From Luteolibacter flavescens (GTDB taxonomy: Bacteria; Verrucomicrobiota; Verrucomicrobiia; Verrucomicrobiales; Akkermansiaceae): DNA of 64,000 bases. Shown one piece after another: positions 17,036 through 25,469 of the stretch. The stretch covers positions 62,001-126,000 of the forward strand of contig NZ_JAPDDS010000012.1 in the NCBI RefSeq assembly GCF_025950085.1, written 5' to 3'. A model generated the notes under the pieces. The model did not search any database. It was not told the DNA's origin and worked only from the letters and a program-made list of their open reading frames with translations. Numbering within the stretch: position 1 is the first letter of the stretch; every line of letters starts with the position of its first letter. The position numbers were made by a program, and so were the translations under genes.

Positions 17036-18325
17036 ATGCCTCAGTTCCAATTCACCGCCGCCGATGCCAAGGGCGAGCAGATGTCCGGCACGATCGAATC
17101 CACCAGCGAAGCCGAAGCCATCCAGCAGCTCCGGTCGCAAGGTTACTACCCCCTGCAGGTTGTCGAGGCCGGCAAGGGCAAGCTCGCCGCGAAAAAGGGT
17201 GCCAAGAAAGGCAAGGCACCTGCAGGCAAAAAGAAGGAAAAGTCAGCCGTCGGTGGCCGCATCAAGCCGAAGCTGCTGATGATCTTCACCCGTCAGCTCG
17301 CGACGCTGATCGACTCCGGCCTGCCGCTTCTCCGTGGCCTGACCGTGCTTGCCAAGCAGGAGCCGAATCCGGTGCTGAAGGGCACCATTGCCGCCCTCGC
17401 GGATTCGGTCCAGTCCGGCTCCACTTTCTCCGAGTCGCTCGCGCAGCACCCGAAGATCTTCAACAAGTTGTATGTCAACATGGTGAAGGCCGGCGAGCTG
17501 GGCGGTGTGCTTGAAGTCGTCCTCGTCCGTCTGGCCGAGTACCAGGAAAAGGCCCACAAGCTGAAGAACAAGATCGTCTCGGCGATGGTCTATCCGGTGA
17601 TCGTCATGTTCATCGCGGTCGGCATCCTTGTCTTCCTGATGCTGTTCATCGTTCCGAAGTTCGAGTCGATGTTCGCGGAGCTTGGCAATGCCGAGCTGCC
17701 CGCCATCTCGCGGATCGTCTTCGGCACCTCGAAGTTCTTCCTGAATGCGACGCTGGTCCCGCCGATCCCGAACGTGGTCTGGTTCGCCGTCCTCATCGTC
17801 CTCATCGGCGTGGGCTTCAATGCCTGGGGCAAGACGAAGAAGGGCCGCCGCTCTCTCGACACCCTGAAGCTGCGCCTGCCGATCTTCGGTGACATCCAGC
17901 TCAAGTCGGCCGTCGCCCGCTTCTCCCGCACCCTGGGCACCCTGGTCACCTCCGGTGTGCCGATCCTCCAGGCCCTTAACATCACCCGTGACACCGCCGG
18001 CAACGTGGTCGTGTCCGACGCGATCGAGAAGGTCCACGAGGCGGTCAAGGAAGGTGAATCGATCGTCAGCCCGCTCCAGTCCTCCAAGATCTTCCCAGCG
18101 ATGGTGATTTCGATGGTGGACGTGGGTGAAGAGACCGGCCAACTCCCGGAAATGCTCCTGAAGGTGGCGGACGTCTATGACGATGAAGTGGACAATGCCG
18201 TGACCGCGCTTACTTCTATCCTTGAGCCGATCATGATCGTCGTCCTCGCACTTGTCGTCGGTGCGGTGGTGTTCGCGCTCTTCCTGCCGCTGATCAAGAT
18301 CATCTCCGAAATGGGCAACATGTAA
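17036..18325 (+). CDS. PilC/GspF-family inner-membrane platform protein
   Basis: The 429-residue protein is the membrane platform that couples the ATPase to pilin polymerisation. The N-terminus MPQFQFTAADAKGEQMSGTIES is the usual GspF/PilC opening. A Lys/Ala-rich linker follows at about residues 45-70. Two T2SSF domains come next, with the motif FTRQLATLIDSGLPLLRGL and its repeat FSRTLGTLVTSGVPILQALNI, three membrane segments and the conserved VGEETGQLPEML. The ATG at 17036 matches the family start; the frame is open 19 codons further upstream. The leader is CGATTTAAAAACAACCCC with no Shine-Dalgarno motif. Confidence 0.93.
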   Translation: MPQFQFTAADAKGEQMSGTIESTSEAEAIQQLRSQGYYPLQVVEAGKGKLAAKKGAKKGKAPAGKKKEKSAVGGRIKPKLLMIFTRQLATLIDSGLPLLRGLTVLAKQEPNPVLKGTIAALADSVQSGSTFSESLAQHPKIFNKLYVNMVKAGELGGVLEVVLVRLAEYQEKAHKLKNKIVSAMVYPVIVMFIAVGILVFLMLFIVPKFESMFAELGNAELPAISRIVFGTSKFFLNATLVPPIPNVVWFAVLIVLIGVGFNAWGKTKKGRRSLDTLKLRLPIFGDIQLKSAVARFSRTLGTLVTSGVPILQALNITRDTAGNVVVSDAIEKVHEAVKEGESIVSPLQSSKIFPAMVISMVDVGEETGQLPEMLLKVADVYDDEVDNAVTALTSILEPIMIVVLALVVGAVVFALFLPLIKIISEMGNM

Positions 18326-18378
18326 GCGGATGCGGGCGGACCCCGTGTCCGCCCGATTCACCAACCCTTCAGACACCC

Positions 18379-18909
18379 ATGAAAATCCAAGGTATCCGCC
18401 GCCGCCATGCGGGCTTCAGCTTGATGGAGCTTGTCGTGGTCGTCGCCATCATCCTCGCCCTTGCCGGCCTCACCCTCGGAGCCTTCGGCTTCGTAAACCA
18501 GAAGAACGCCCGTACGAAGGCGAAGCTTCAGGTGGACCTGCTTTCCGGTGCTCTTCAGAAGTACCACTCCGAGAACAAGTCCTACCCCGACAGCCCGGAT
18601 GCCAATGGCGACCGTGGCGACGAAGTCCTCTACAAGGCGCTGTATTGGGACGCCGTCGAGGCGGACAAGAGCTCCGAGATCTACCTCGACTCGCTTGACC
18701 CCCAGAACAACACCAAGGGCGGTCAGGCATGGATACAGGGCACGAACGGCCAGGCACGCATCGTCGATCCATGGGGTAACTTCTACCGCTACCGCACCGG
18801 ATCCCAGGCCCGGAATCCTGACTTCGACCTGTGGTCGGCCGGACCGGATGGCAAGACCAACACCGATCCGAAGCACAAGGATAGCCTCGACGATATCCGG
18901 AACTTCTAA
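18379..18909 (+). CDS. GspG-like type II secretion pseudopilin
   Basis: The 176-residue protein has a class III prepilin leader. After the basic N-terminus comes GFSLMELVVVVAII, with cleavage expected after the glycine and Glu at position 5 of the mature protein. The C-terminal part has the GspG calcium-site signature, VDPWGNFYRYR...NPDFDLWSAGPDGKTNT. It is expected to be the major pseudopilin handled by the ATPase/PilC proteins encoded just upstream. It ends the block, with a strong terminator at 18930-18975. No prepilin peptidase or secretin gene lies in the window. Confidence 0.92.
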   Translation: MKIQGIRRRHAGFSLMELVVVVAIILALAGLTLGAFGFVNQKNARTKAKLQVDLLSGALQKYHSENKSYPDSPDANGDRGDEVLYKALYWDAVEADKSSEIYLDSLDPQNNTKGGQAWIQGTNGQARIVDPWGNFYRYRTGSQARNPDFDLWSAGPDGKTNTDPKHKDSLDDIRNF

Positions 18910-18929
18910 GTTATCCGTCTGATTTGCCG

Positions 18930-18975
18930 AAGGGCGTCCGGTTGGTGCTTCATTGCACGCCGGGCGCCCTTTTTT
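18930..18975 (+). terminator. Rho-independent terminator of the pilus/secretion block
   Basis: The arms GGGCGTCCGG and CCGGGCGCCC (18960-18969) pair with one G-U, with AAGGG/CCCTT extending the stem, and are followed by six T residues. Confidence 0.85.
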
Positions 18976-19044
18976 GTGACTTCGTGCATCGCCGGGGCTT
19001 TGCGCTCGACGCCGCAGCGCTGTCCGTTCTTCTTGGCATCGCAC

Positions 19045-19737
19045 ATGAGCGAAGAGTTCCAAGAGCCGCCTGCGGCCGAAGAAGTTCCGGCCACGAAGAC
19101 CGCGCGCAAACGGCCCGCTGTCCGCAAGTCCGCAAAGCCAAAGCCGGAAGCGGCAAGCGAGGAGAAGGCCCCGGCAGCACCTGCCGAAGTTGAAGCGCCA
19201 GCGGCCCCGCGCGAGTCCGAGGCTCCTGCTGCCCGTTCCGAGGCTCCTGCCGACCGTGAGTCCGAGGCCGTTGAGCGCGATGCCGACAGCTCGCCGCGCG
19301 AACAGGGCCAGGACGTGATTCCTTTCGTGGTGGAAACCGCCGGTGGCGAGCCTCCGGGCAATCCGAAGAAGCGCCGTCGCCGGAAGAAGAAGGGCCCGGG
19401 TCAAGGCCAAGGCGGCCAGCAAGGTCAGGGTGGCTTCCAGCAGTCGCCTCCGCAGCACCAGCATCCGCACGCTGTGGCCGCGCCATCCGAGGCTCCCGCA
19501 CCGGCTGTCCCATTGCAGCAGCCTGAAGGCAATCACGCCCCGGCCATGCACGCGCCCCAGCGTCCGAAGCTCGATCCCGAGCAGGTGGCCAAGAAGGCGT
19601 GGAAGATCTTCCAGTCGGAAGTCGGTGAGGAAGGCCTCGCCCTGATCGACGATCACGACGCCCGCGAGATTTCGCGCCGTTGCTTCCGCCTTGCGGAGAT
19701 CTTCCTGGAAGAAGCCGCGCGTCGCAGCAGCCGCTGA
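19045..19737 (+). CDS. Disordered basic protein with short conserved helical tail, function unknown
   Basis: I do not recognise this 230-residue protein. Residues 1-90 are Ala/Pro/Glu-rich with repeated SEAPA-like units. A strongly basic patch follows (NPKKRRRRKKKG), then a Gly/Gln-rich stretch (GQGQGGQQGQGG), a Pro/His/Ala stretch, and finally about 60 residues that look folded and helical (KLDPEQVAKKAWKIFQSEVGEEGLALI...FRLAEIFLEEAARR). The architecture suggests RNA or DNA binding through a flexible basic region with a small C-terminal partner-binding domain. That is inference. The ATG at 19045 was chosen because upstream codons overlap the preceding terminator. Its own terminator follows at 19767. 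Confidence 0.75.
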   Translation: MSEEFQEPPAAEEVPATKTARKRPAVRKSAKPKPEAASEEKAPAAPAEVEAPAAPRESEAPAARSEAPADRESEAVERDADSSPREQGQDVIPFVVETAGGEPPGNPKKRRRRKKKGPGQGQGGQQGQGGFQQSPPQHQHPHAVAAPSEAPAPAVPLQQPEGNHAPAMHAPQRPKLDPEQVAKKAWKIFQSEVGEEGLALIDDHDAREISRRCFRLAEIFLEEAARRSSR

Positions 19738-19766
19738 TCGCGGACAGTATCGACCGTCTCTTTTAG

Positions 19767-19802
19767 CCGCCGGACGAGCCCAGCTTGCCCGGCGGTTTTT
19801 TT
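19767..19802 (+). terminator. Rho-independent terminator after the disordered basic protein gene
   Basis: CCGCCGG (19767-19773) and CCGGCGG (19789-19795) pair perfectly around a 15-base loop and are followed by seven T residues. Confidence 0.85.
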
Positions 19803-19827
19803 GCGGCTGCCCGCGGGATTCCGAGGT

Positions 19828-20187
19828 TCAAGGCCGCGAAGTCCGGCCTGCATCCACCGTGCCCGGGATCTCCCGGTGGGCAGATGGGAGGTCGCCAGAC
19901 TCGGAGGGAGCCGCGGAGGTGGCGTTCAGCTCGTCCAGATACACGAACTCATCGCCATCCCGGTGACGTCGCCAGGAGTTGATGAGGATCACCAAAGTGA
20001 AGCCGGCGAAGATCAGTGAACCTTCCAGCAGGAAAGGGGAGGTAAGGAAGCCGACGACCTTCGTGAAAACTTCTCCGATCAGCCCGGGAAGGGTGGTGCC
20101 GATCACCAGTATCAGCCCGACAAGACCCATGAAGGCGATGACCAGCATCCCCGCTACCAAGTGGCGCTTTCGTTCGTCGCGTGCCAT
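19828..20187 (-). CDS. Small two-helix membrane protein, function unknown
   Basis: The 119-residue product has a charged N-terminus (MARDERKRHLVAG), two hydrophobic helices (about residues 12-33 and 52-75) and a hydrophilic tail (SWRRHRDGDEFVYLDELNATS). No family is recognised. The ATG at 20187 is preferred; the frame begins with TTG at 20202. It is divergent from the small gene at 20290, with an AT-rich 102-base region between them. Confidence 0.55.
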   Translation of the reverse strand: MARDERKRHLVAGMLVIAFMGLVGLILVIGTTLPGLIGEVFTKVVGFLTSPFLLEGSLIFAGFTLVILINSWRRHRDGDEFVYLDELNATSAAPSESGDLPSAHREIPGTVDAGRTSRP

Positions 20188-20289
20188 TCCGGCAGGGAAC
20201 AAAACATGCGGGAAGGGTATAGGCGAATGGTAAAAGTTTTTAATAAATCTTGATATTTTCCAAAAACTTCCTTTTTGTTCCCGCGACTC

Positions 20290-20487
20290 ATGGCAGCTGG
20301 TCGCTTCAAGAACCTTGGGATCGCGTTGGTCTGTGTCGCCTTCACGTTGGCGGCATGGAAGCTGCGGACCCGTGGGCAGGAGGCGGTCCCGATTTCCAGT
20401 GTGCCGATGGGCGAGCTGACGATCCCGGTGGAAATCGTGGAGGCCGGTCAGGCACCCCGGGTAAGGGAGATCCGTGTGAGCCGCTGA
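20290..20487 (+). CDS. Small single-helix membrane or exported protein upstream of cysS
   Basis: The 65-residue product has a basic start (MAAGRFKNLG), one hydrophobic helix at about residues 9-26 and a short acidic-to-basic tail (PISSVPMGELTIPVEIVEAG). An unusually AT-rich segment (20231-20280) precedes it and probably holds its promoter. The ATG at 20290 is taken; the frame opens five codons earlier. No family is recognised. It ends 58 bases before cysS, which appears to have its own promoter. Confidence 0.45.
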   Translation: MAAGRFKNLGIALVCVAFTLAAWKLRTRGQEAVPISSVPMGELTIPVEIVEAGQAPRVREIRVSR

Positions 20488-20508
20488 GGCTTTGTGCTGT
20501 GATCGCGG

Positions 20509-20537
20509 TTGAATTCGCGGGAGCCTCCCGCTAGACC
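20509..20537 (+). promoter_or_regulatory. Putative promoter of cysS
   Basis: TTGAAT (20509-20514), a 17-base spacer and TAGACC (20532-20537) fit a sigma-70-type promoter. The spacer contains a perfect dyad, GCGGGAG-C-CTCCCGC (20517-20531), a possible operator. Transcription would begin only a base or two before the ATG at 20546, implying a leaderless or nearly leaderless mRNA. Confidence 0.45.
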
Positions 20538-20545
20538 CCGTGGCG

Positions 20546-21934
20546 ATGCGGCTTTACGACACGCTGGCCCGCGAGCTCAAGGAGCTCCGCCCCCTCGACG
20601 GTTCTACCTTCCGGTTCTACTGCTGCGGTCCCACCGTGTACGGTCCCGCGCACATCGGGAATTTCCGCACCTTCGTGCTGCAGGATGTCTTCCGCCGCAC
20701 GCTGGAGACCGGCGGCATGCGGACCTTCCACGTGCGGAACATCACCGACGTGGACGACAAGACGATCCGCGACTCGATGGCTGCCGGGCAGACGCTGAAG
20801 GACTTCACCGGCCGCTGGACGGAGAAATTCCATGCCGACTGCGAGGAACTCGGAACGCTGCAGCCGCACGTGGAGCCGGGAGCGGTGGACCACATCGAGC
20901 AACAGGTGGCCATGATCGCGACGCTGGTCGAAAAGGGCCACGCCTACCCCTCCGAGGACGGCTCCGTTTATTTCAACATCGGCTCCTATCCCGAGTATGG
21001 CCGCCTTTCCCGCCTCGACACGCGCGAACTGGACCTGGGCAAGACCCAGAACGAGCGGGCGAATGCCGACGAGTACGAGAAGGATAGTATTTCCGACTTC
21101 GTGCTGTGGAAGGGCCGGAAGCCGGAGGACGGCGACAATTACTGGCCCTCGCCCTGGGGCGACGGCAGGCCGGGCTGGCACCTCGAGTGCTCGGCGATGA
21201 TCCAGGAGTATCTCGGCTCGGACTTCGACCTGCACGGCGGTGGCGAGGACCTGATGTTCCCGCATCACGAGAATGAGATTGCGCAGAGCAAGTGCGCGTG
21301 CGGCGGGCACTTCGCGGCGCACTGGTTCCACTCGACGCACCTGCTGGTGGACGGCGGCAAGATGTCGAAGTCGAAGCTGAATTTCTACACCCTCGACGAC
21401 CTGAAGGCAAAGGGCTTCACGGCGATGGAGGTGCGCTATGTGCTGATTGGCGCACACTACCGGAAGCAGCTCAATTTCACCTTGGACTCGCTGCATGCTT
21501 CCCGCGAGGCGATGGCGAAGCTGGCAAAGGGCGCGCGCAATCTGGCCGCGAAGGCTCCGGCCGAGGTGCGCTTCGATGCGGTGGACTTCGGGCCATTCCA
21601 AGGCGCGTGGGACTCGCTCACCGACGACCTGAATACGCCGGGCTGCCTCGGCGGTCTCTTCACGGGCCTGCGCGAGGCTGTGAAGCTGGAAGGCGAGGAG
21701 GCCGCGAAGGCGCTCGCTGCCTTCAACCGCGTGCTGCGCGCGCTCGGTCTGACGCTGCCGGAGGAAGAACCGGAAGCCGAGGTCCCCGCGGAGATCCGTG
21801 CGCTGGCGGAGGAACGCTGGGCCGCCCGCACCGCGAAGGACTGGGCAAAGGCGGACCTGATGCGCGGCCAACTCACGGAGAAAGGCTGGGTGATGAAGGA
21901 TGGCAAGGAAGGCTACGAACTCTCGCCAGTGTGA
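20546..21934 (+). CDS. cysS: Cysteinyl-tRNA synthetase
   Basis: CysRS attaches cysteine to tRNA-Cys in the cytosol. The 462-residue product is a class I synthetase of normal length, with the HIGH-type motif GPAHIGNF near residue 34, zinc-site residues CGPTVYG (about 28) and the distal [10 protein letters not shown] segment, and the KMSKS loop at about residue 271. The C-terminal DALR-type helical domain is present ([19 protein letters not shown]). The ATG at 20546 is used; the GTG at 20540 is in frame but would lie upstream of the transcription start inferred from the promoter. It is followed 53 bases later by the DUF1287 gene. Confidence 0.97.
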   Translation: MRLYDTLARELKELRPLDGSTFRFYCCGPTVYGPAHIGNFRTFVLQDVFRRTLETGGMRTFHVRNITDVDDKTIRDSMAAGQTLKDFTGRWTEKFHADCEELGTLQPHVEPGAVDHIEQQVAMIATLVEKGHAYPSEDGSVYFNIGSYPEYGRLSRLDTRELDLGKTQNERANADEYEKDSISDFVLWKGRKPEDGDNYWPSPWGDGRPGWHLECSAMIQEYLGSDFDLHGGGEDLMFPHHENEIAQSKCACGGHFAAHWFHSTHLLVDGGKMSKSKLNFYTLDDLKAKGFTAMEVRYVLIGAHYRKQLNFTLDSLHASREAMAKLAKGARNLAAKAPAEVRFDAVDFGPFQGAWDSLTDDLNTPGCLGGLFTGLREAVKLEGEEAAKALAAFNRVLRALGLTLPEEEPEAEVPAEIRALAEERWAARTAKDWAKADLMRGQLTEKGWVMKDGKEGYELSPV

Positions 21935-21987
21935 GAAGACGGTCACGGCTTGATAGGGAAGCGCTGGCTTCTCATGTATCTATCGTG

Positions 21988-22554
21988 ATGCGAATCCTCC
22001 TGCTCCTCTGCCTTTCCCTGCTGCCGCTGTCCGCGCAGGACACCGGTGCGAAGATCGTCGCCGCGGCCCGCAAGCAGATCGGCGTGACGCTTTCCTACGA
22101 TCCCGCCTACGTCTCGCTGGCATATCCCGGCGGCGACGTGCCGCGCGAAAAGGGTGTCTGCACGGACGTGGTGATCCGCGCGCTGCGCGACGGGCTTTCC
22201 CAGGATCTCCAGAAGCTCGTCCACGAGGACATGAAGGCGAACTTCGCCGCCTACCCGAAGAACTGGGGGCTCTCCCGTCCGGACAAGAACATCGACCACC
22301 GCCGCGTGCCGAACCTGAAGACCTACTTCAAGCGCAGCGGCTACAAGGTGGCCGATACGAAGGAGACATCAAAATTCCTGCCGGGCGATCTGGTCACCTG
22401 CACGGTGCCGCCGCATCTGCCCCACGTGATGATCGTGAGCGACAAGAAGACGGCGGAGGGCGTACCGCTGGTGATCCACAATATCGGCGGCGGTGCGCGG
22501 GAGGAGGACGTGCTTTTCACCTACCCGCTGACCGGCCACTATCGGTGGAAGTGA
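21988..22554 (+). CDS. DUF1287 secreted protein, NlpC/P60-like
   Basis: The 188-residue product starts with a signal peptide (MRILLLLCLSLLPLSAQD). It has the DUF1287 pattern: AARKQIGVTLSYDPAYVSLAYPGGDVP, then GVCTDVVIRALRDG with a possible catalytic cysteine, then FLPGDLVTCTVPPHLPHVMIVS with a possible catalytic histidine. The fold is related to NlpC/P60 peptidases, and a role in cell-wall hydrolysis is plausible but unproven. It runs in the direction of cysS and ends 11 bases from the stop of the convergent delta-60-repeat gene. Confidence 0.8.
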   Translation: MRILLLLCLSLLPLSAQDTGAKIVAAARKQIGVTLSYDPAYVSLAYPGGDVPREKGVCTDVVIRALRDGLSQDLQKLVHEDMKANFAAYPKNWGLSRPDKNIDHRRVPNLKTYFKRSGYKVADTKETSKFLPGDLVTCTVPPHLPHVMIVSDKKTAEGVPLVIHNIGGGAREEDVLFTYPLTGHYRWK

Positions 22555-22565
22555 AGTGAGCCGAC

Positions 22566-25331
22566 TCACGGCGTCTGCGGCAGGATCTGGACGCGGCCGA
22601 AACCCTTCGCCCCGTTCGCCACGGAGTCGCGGAACTTCACGCGCTCGCGGTCGCTGCTGACGCTCACGGCGTTTCCGACCTGCACGCCGTTGCGCGGCCA
22701 GCTCACCAGATTGTCGCTGAATTGCGGGGTGGCGACCGCGCCGGCATTCGCGGAGGCCTTCCAGCGCGTGTATTCCACGGTGAGGTAAAATTGTCCGCCG
22801 ATGTTTTCCCGCACGATCAGCGGCAGGCCGGAGGTGCCGGTGCCCGCGGCGTGGTAGCTCTTCCGCGGGTCCTTCGGATTCGTGTTGAACATGGCCTCCA
22901 CGAGGTTGCTGTCGCCATCGCCATCCAGATCCTGGAAGGGCGCGGTGTAGCCGGAGTCCGCCAGTTCGTTGCTGGTGAGATAGGTGGCGAGCCAGGTTTG
23001 GTAGGAGGTGCTGAAGGGCGTGAGAATCACCGGACCGTCCACGAATTCCCCGCCGATCTCGGTGAAGGTGCCGTAGGTCCAGAGATTCTGCCCCTCGAAG
23101 GCCATGCGGCTGACCGGTCCGTCCGGGTAGGGATACCACGAGTAGTCGAGCATGCCGCTGCTCGCGCTGACGCGTGCGATGTAGGGCGATGCCTCGAAGG
23201 GATTCGGTGCGATGCCGGTGAAAACGTGCGTGAAGGAACCGCCGACGTAGAGGTGGCTGCCGGATGCCGCGAGGGTGCTCACCTTGAAGGAGCCGTAGGG
23301 ATCATCGTAATCGAGCGGCGAGACGTCGAAGGCCAGGTCCTGTGCGCCGGTCACCGGATTGAGCTTCGCGACGTAGTAATACTCGTTGTTGTTCACGAAC
23401 TGGAAGTCTCCCGCGACGTAGAGCGCGCCATTGTGAAGGAGCAGCCGGGAGATGGTGCCGACATCGCCGACGGCATCGAAGTAGATGTCACCCCACCCGC
23501 TGACTGGCTGGCCCCAGGTATTCGTGGTCAGGGCGGCGACGCACACCCGCTGGTAGGGAGTCGAGATATCGAGCGGATTGACCACGAAGATGAAGTGGCC
23601 GCCGATGATGAGATTGCTTCCGGAGAAGACCATGTCGTTCACCGAGGCGATCGCGGGGTTGCCATTTTCCGCCGCGATGTAGGGCTTCCAATTTGGGTCC
23701 ACGGTTGCGGTGCCGCCCTTGGAAAGGCGGGCGAGGTTGTTCACTTCGACCGGGACGTTCGGCGCGATCTCGATGTATCTCAGCCCGGCCGAGCCGATGT
23801 AGACGTAGTTCGCATCGGTCTCCAGGCAGAGGATAGGCGTGAGCGGCTTGGTGAACCACCCGGCGTCCACCGCTCCAGTGGTGGCATTCACGCGGGCGAC
23901 ATGCTGGGTTGGTGCGCCGCCCGCGGTGAGGAAGTCGCCGCAGAAGTAGAGCGTGGAGCCATCGAGCTTCATGTCGCTCACCAGGCGATTGAAGCCGACG
24001 AGAGGCACGTTGAAGGAAGGATCGAGCGTTCCGTTCGAGAGGATCTTCGCGATGCTCGTGCGCGGCACACCGTTCACCGAGTCGAAGACGCCGCCGATGA
24101 TCATGCCGCCGGACACGGGCTGCATCGAGTAGATCTGCCCCTCCGTGGTGATGGTCCCGGCGAAGGCGGGAAGCGCGGAGCCGCTGGTGCCGCTCATCAT
24201 CGCATATCCGGCGGAGGCGCTGCCCACGGTGGTATTGAAGCGGCCGCCCGCGACCACGTTTCCGGCCACCACCTTGAGGTCTTCGATGGAGCCATTTGGC
24301 TCGGGCACGAATGCCCCGTCCAGCCCGCCGGTGCCGCCGGAGTTCACCTTGGCCATGAAGCGCCGCGGGGTATTCGCCACGCGAGTGAAGACTCCGCCGA
24401 TGTAGAGCGTGCTGCCGGAGAGGGCCATGCTGCTGACCTCGCCATCCGGGTCCGGCTTCCACGTGGCGTCAAAGGTGGGCGTCGTCCCGGCGAGTGAGAA
24501 ACGACCGAGCGAGCGATGCACGGCACCATTCACGACGGTGAAGTCCCCGCCGAAGTAGAGATGGGTGGCGCTGGCTTCCAGTGCGCCCACCGGGCGGTTG
24601 ATCGTGGGCGTCCAAGCCGAGTCTCCGGCTCCATTGCCACTCGTGGAGAGCCGGAGCAGGTAGTTGTTCGACATGCCGCCTGCGGATGAGAAGTTCCCGC
24701 TGACGTAGAGCCACGGCGAGACAAAGGCGAGGTCCTCCACCGTGTTGTTCGCGCCCGGATTCCATGTGCTGTCGAGCGCATCGGGATCGGCACCGCCGGT
24801 CAGGATCTTCGCCAGCCGGTTGCGGGCCGTGCCATTCACACCGGAGAAGCTGCCGGAGATGAAAAGGCTGGTGCCGTCGGTTTCCAGCCGGCTGACCGGA
24901 GCATTCGGCACCGACACCCAGGTGGTGTCGATCTTCCCCTCGTTTGCACCGGTCAGGTGGATGCGCATGAGATACGGGCGGTTGATCCTGCCGGCGGAGA
25001 GCGTGCGGACCGTCGTGAAAGAACCGCCGACGTAGAGGAAATTCCCGCTGACCATCAGGTCATTCACGCCATCGACGAAGCCGATGTCCCACGTGGCGTG
25101 CTGCGCCCCGCCGGGAGTGAGGCGCAGCAGGCCCATGCCTGCGCCGGAGGTACCGTTGAATTCATTGAAGCTGCCGGCGAGATAGACATTCCCGGCGGTG
25201 TCGGATTCCACGGAGCTGACGAAGCCGTTCAGCCGTAACTCGGGTCCTTTCACCACGAATTGCGCATGGAGGCTGGAGAGCGGGAGCAATGCGACGGCAA
25301 GCCCACGGAGGAGGAGGGAGCGGAGTGTCAT
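22566..25331 (-). CDS. Secreted delta-60-repeat beta-propeller-like protein
   Basis: The 921-residue product starts with a signal peptide (MTLRSLLLRGLAVALLPLSSLHAQ). Most of the protein is a series of repeats of about 55-60 residues around the pattern YVGGSFTTVxG...RLxxxGxxDxxWxP, as in delta-60-repeat proteins (examples: LFISGSFSGVNGTARNRLAKI, LYVSGNFSSAGG, LYFGGDFTVVNGAVHRSLGRF, LYIGGVFTRVANTPRRFMAKV). Near the C-terminus is a calcium-type motif, DLDGDGDSNLVEAMFNTNP, and a beta-rich module (LTVEYTRWKASANAG). No enzyme motif was seen. It is likely a surface or extracellular adhesive or structural protein. It is convergent with the DUF1287 gene. The ATG at 25331 is fixed by the signal peptide. 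Confidence 0.82.
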   Translation of the reverse strand: MTLRSLLLRGLAVALLPLSSLHAQFVVKGPELRLNGFVSSVESDTAGNVYLAGSFNEFNGTSGAGMGLLRLTPGGAQHATWDIGFVDGVNDLMVSGNFLYVGGSFTTVRTLSAGRINRPYLMRIHLTGANEGKIDTTWVSVPNAPVSRLETDGTSLFISGSFSGVNGTARNRLAKILTGGADPDALDSTWNPGANNTVEDLAFVSPWLYVSGNFSSAGGMSNNYLLRLSTSGNGAGDSAWTPTINRPVGALEASATHLYFGGDFTVVNGAVHRSLGRFSLAGTTPTFDATWKPDPDGEVSSMALSGSTLYIGGVFTRVANTPRRFMAKVNSGGTGGLDGAFVPEPNGSIEDLKVVAGNVVAGGRFNTTVGSASAGYAMMSGTSGSALPAFAGTITTEGQIYSMQPVSGGMIIGGVFDSVNGVPRTSIAKILSNGTLDPSFNVPLVGFNRLVSDMKLDGSTLYFCGDFLTAGGAPTQHVARVNATTGAVDAGWFTKPLTPILCLETDANYVYIGSAGLRYIEIAPNVPVEVNNLARLSKGGTATVDPNWKPYIAAENGNPAIASVNDMVFSGSNLIIGGHFIFVVNPLDISTPYQRVCVAALTTNTWGQPVSGWGDIYFDAVGDVGTISRLLLHNGALYVAGDFQFVNNNEYYYVAKLNPVTGAQDLAFDVSPLDYDDPYGSFKVSTLAASGSHLYVGGSFTHVFTGIAPNPFEASPYIARVSASSGMLDYSWYPYPDGPVSRMAFEGQNLWTYGTFTEIGGEFVDGPVILTPFSTSYQTWLATYLTSNELADSGYTAPFQDLDGDGDSNLVEAMFNTNPKDPRKSYHAAGTGTSGLPLIVRENIGGQFYLTVEYTRWKASANAGAVATPQFSDNLVSWPRNGVQVGNAVSVSSDRERVKFRDSVANGAKGFGRVQILPQTP

Positions 25332-25433
25332 GGATTCACGGGAGGAGTGAATGGTCGTGCCAGTGGCACAGGGGGGAGCACTGGATTGCCTATCATCCCG
25401 GGCGGCGGGGGGCAAGAAAGCGCGTCGGGCGAA

Positions 25434-25463
25434 TTGCCTTCGGATGGGGAGATGATCTAGCGT
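25434..25463 (+). promoter_or_regulatory. Putative promoter of the YdjM-like gene, leaderless
   Basis: TTGCCT (25434-25439), an 18-base spacer and TAGCGT (25458-25463). The ATG at 25470 starts six bases after the -10 element, so the mRNA would start at or next to the start codon. Confidence 0.4.
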
Positions 25464-25469
25464 CGTGAA

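Noticed and set aside
13425-17140. Two long minus-strand open frames (549 and 632 codons) under the GspE-type genes
   Set aside because: Shadow frames rich in His, Asp, Val and Arg, a typical antisense composition, opposite highly conserved ATPases.
20154-20345. Minus-strand 63-codon frame across the divergent promoter region
   Set aside because: It overlaps both neighbouring small genes and the AT-rich promoter segment, with no coding features.
22722-24497. Plus-strand open frame of 591 codons opposite the delta-60-repeat gene
   Set aside because: It mirrors the repeats of the real gene and has no start signal or domain.
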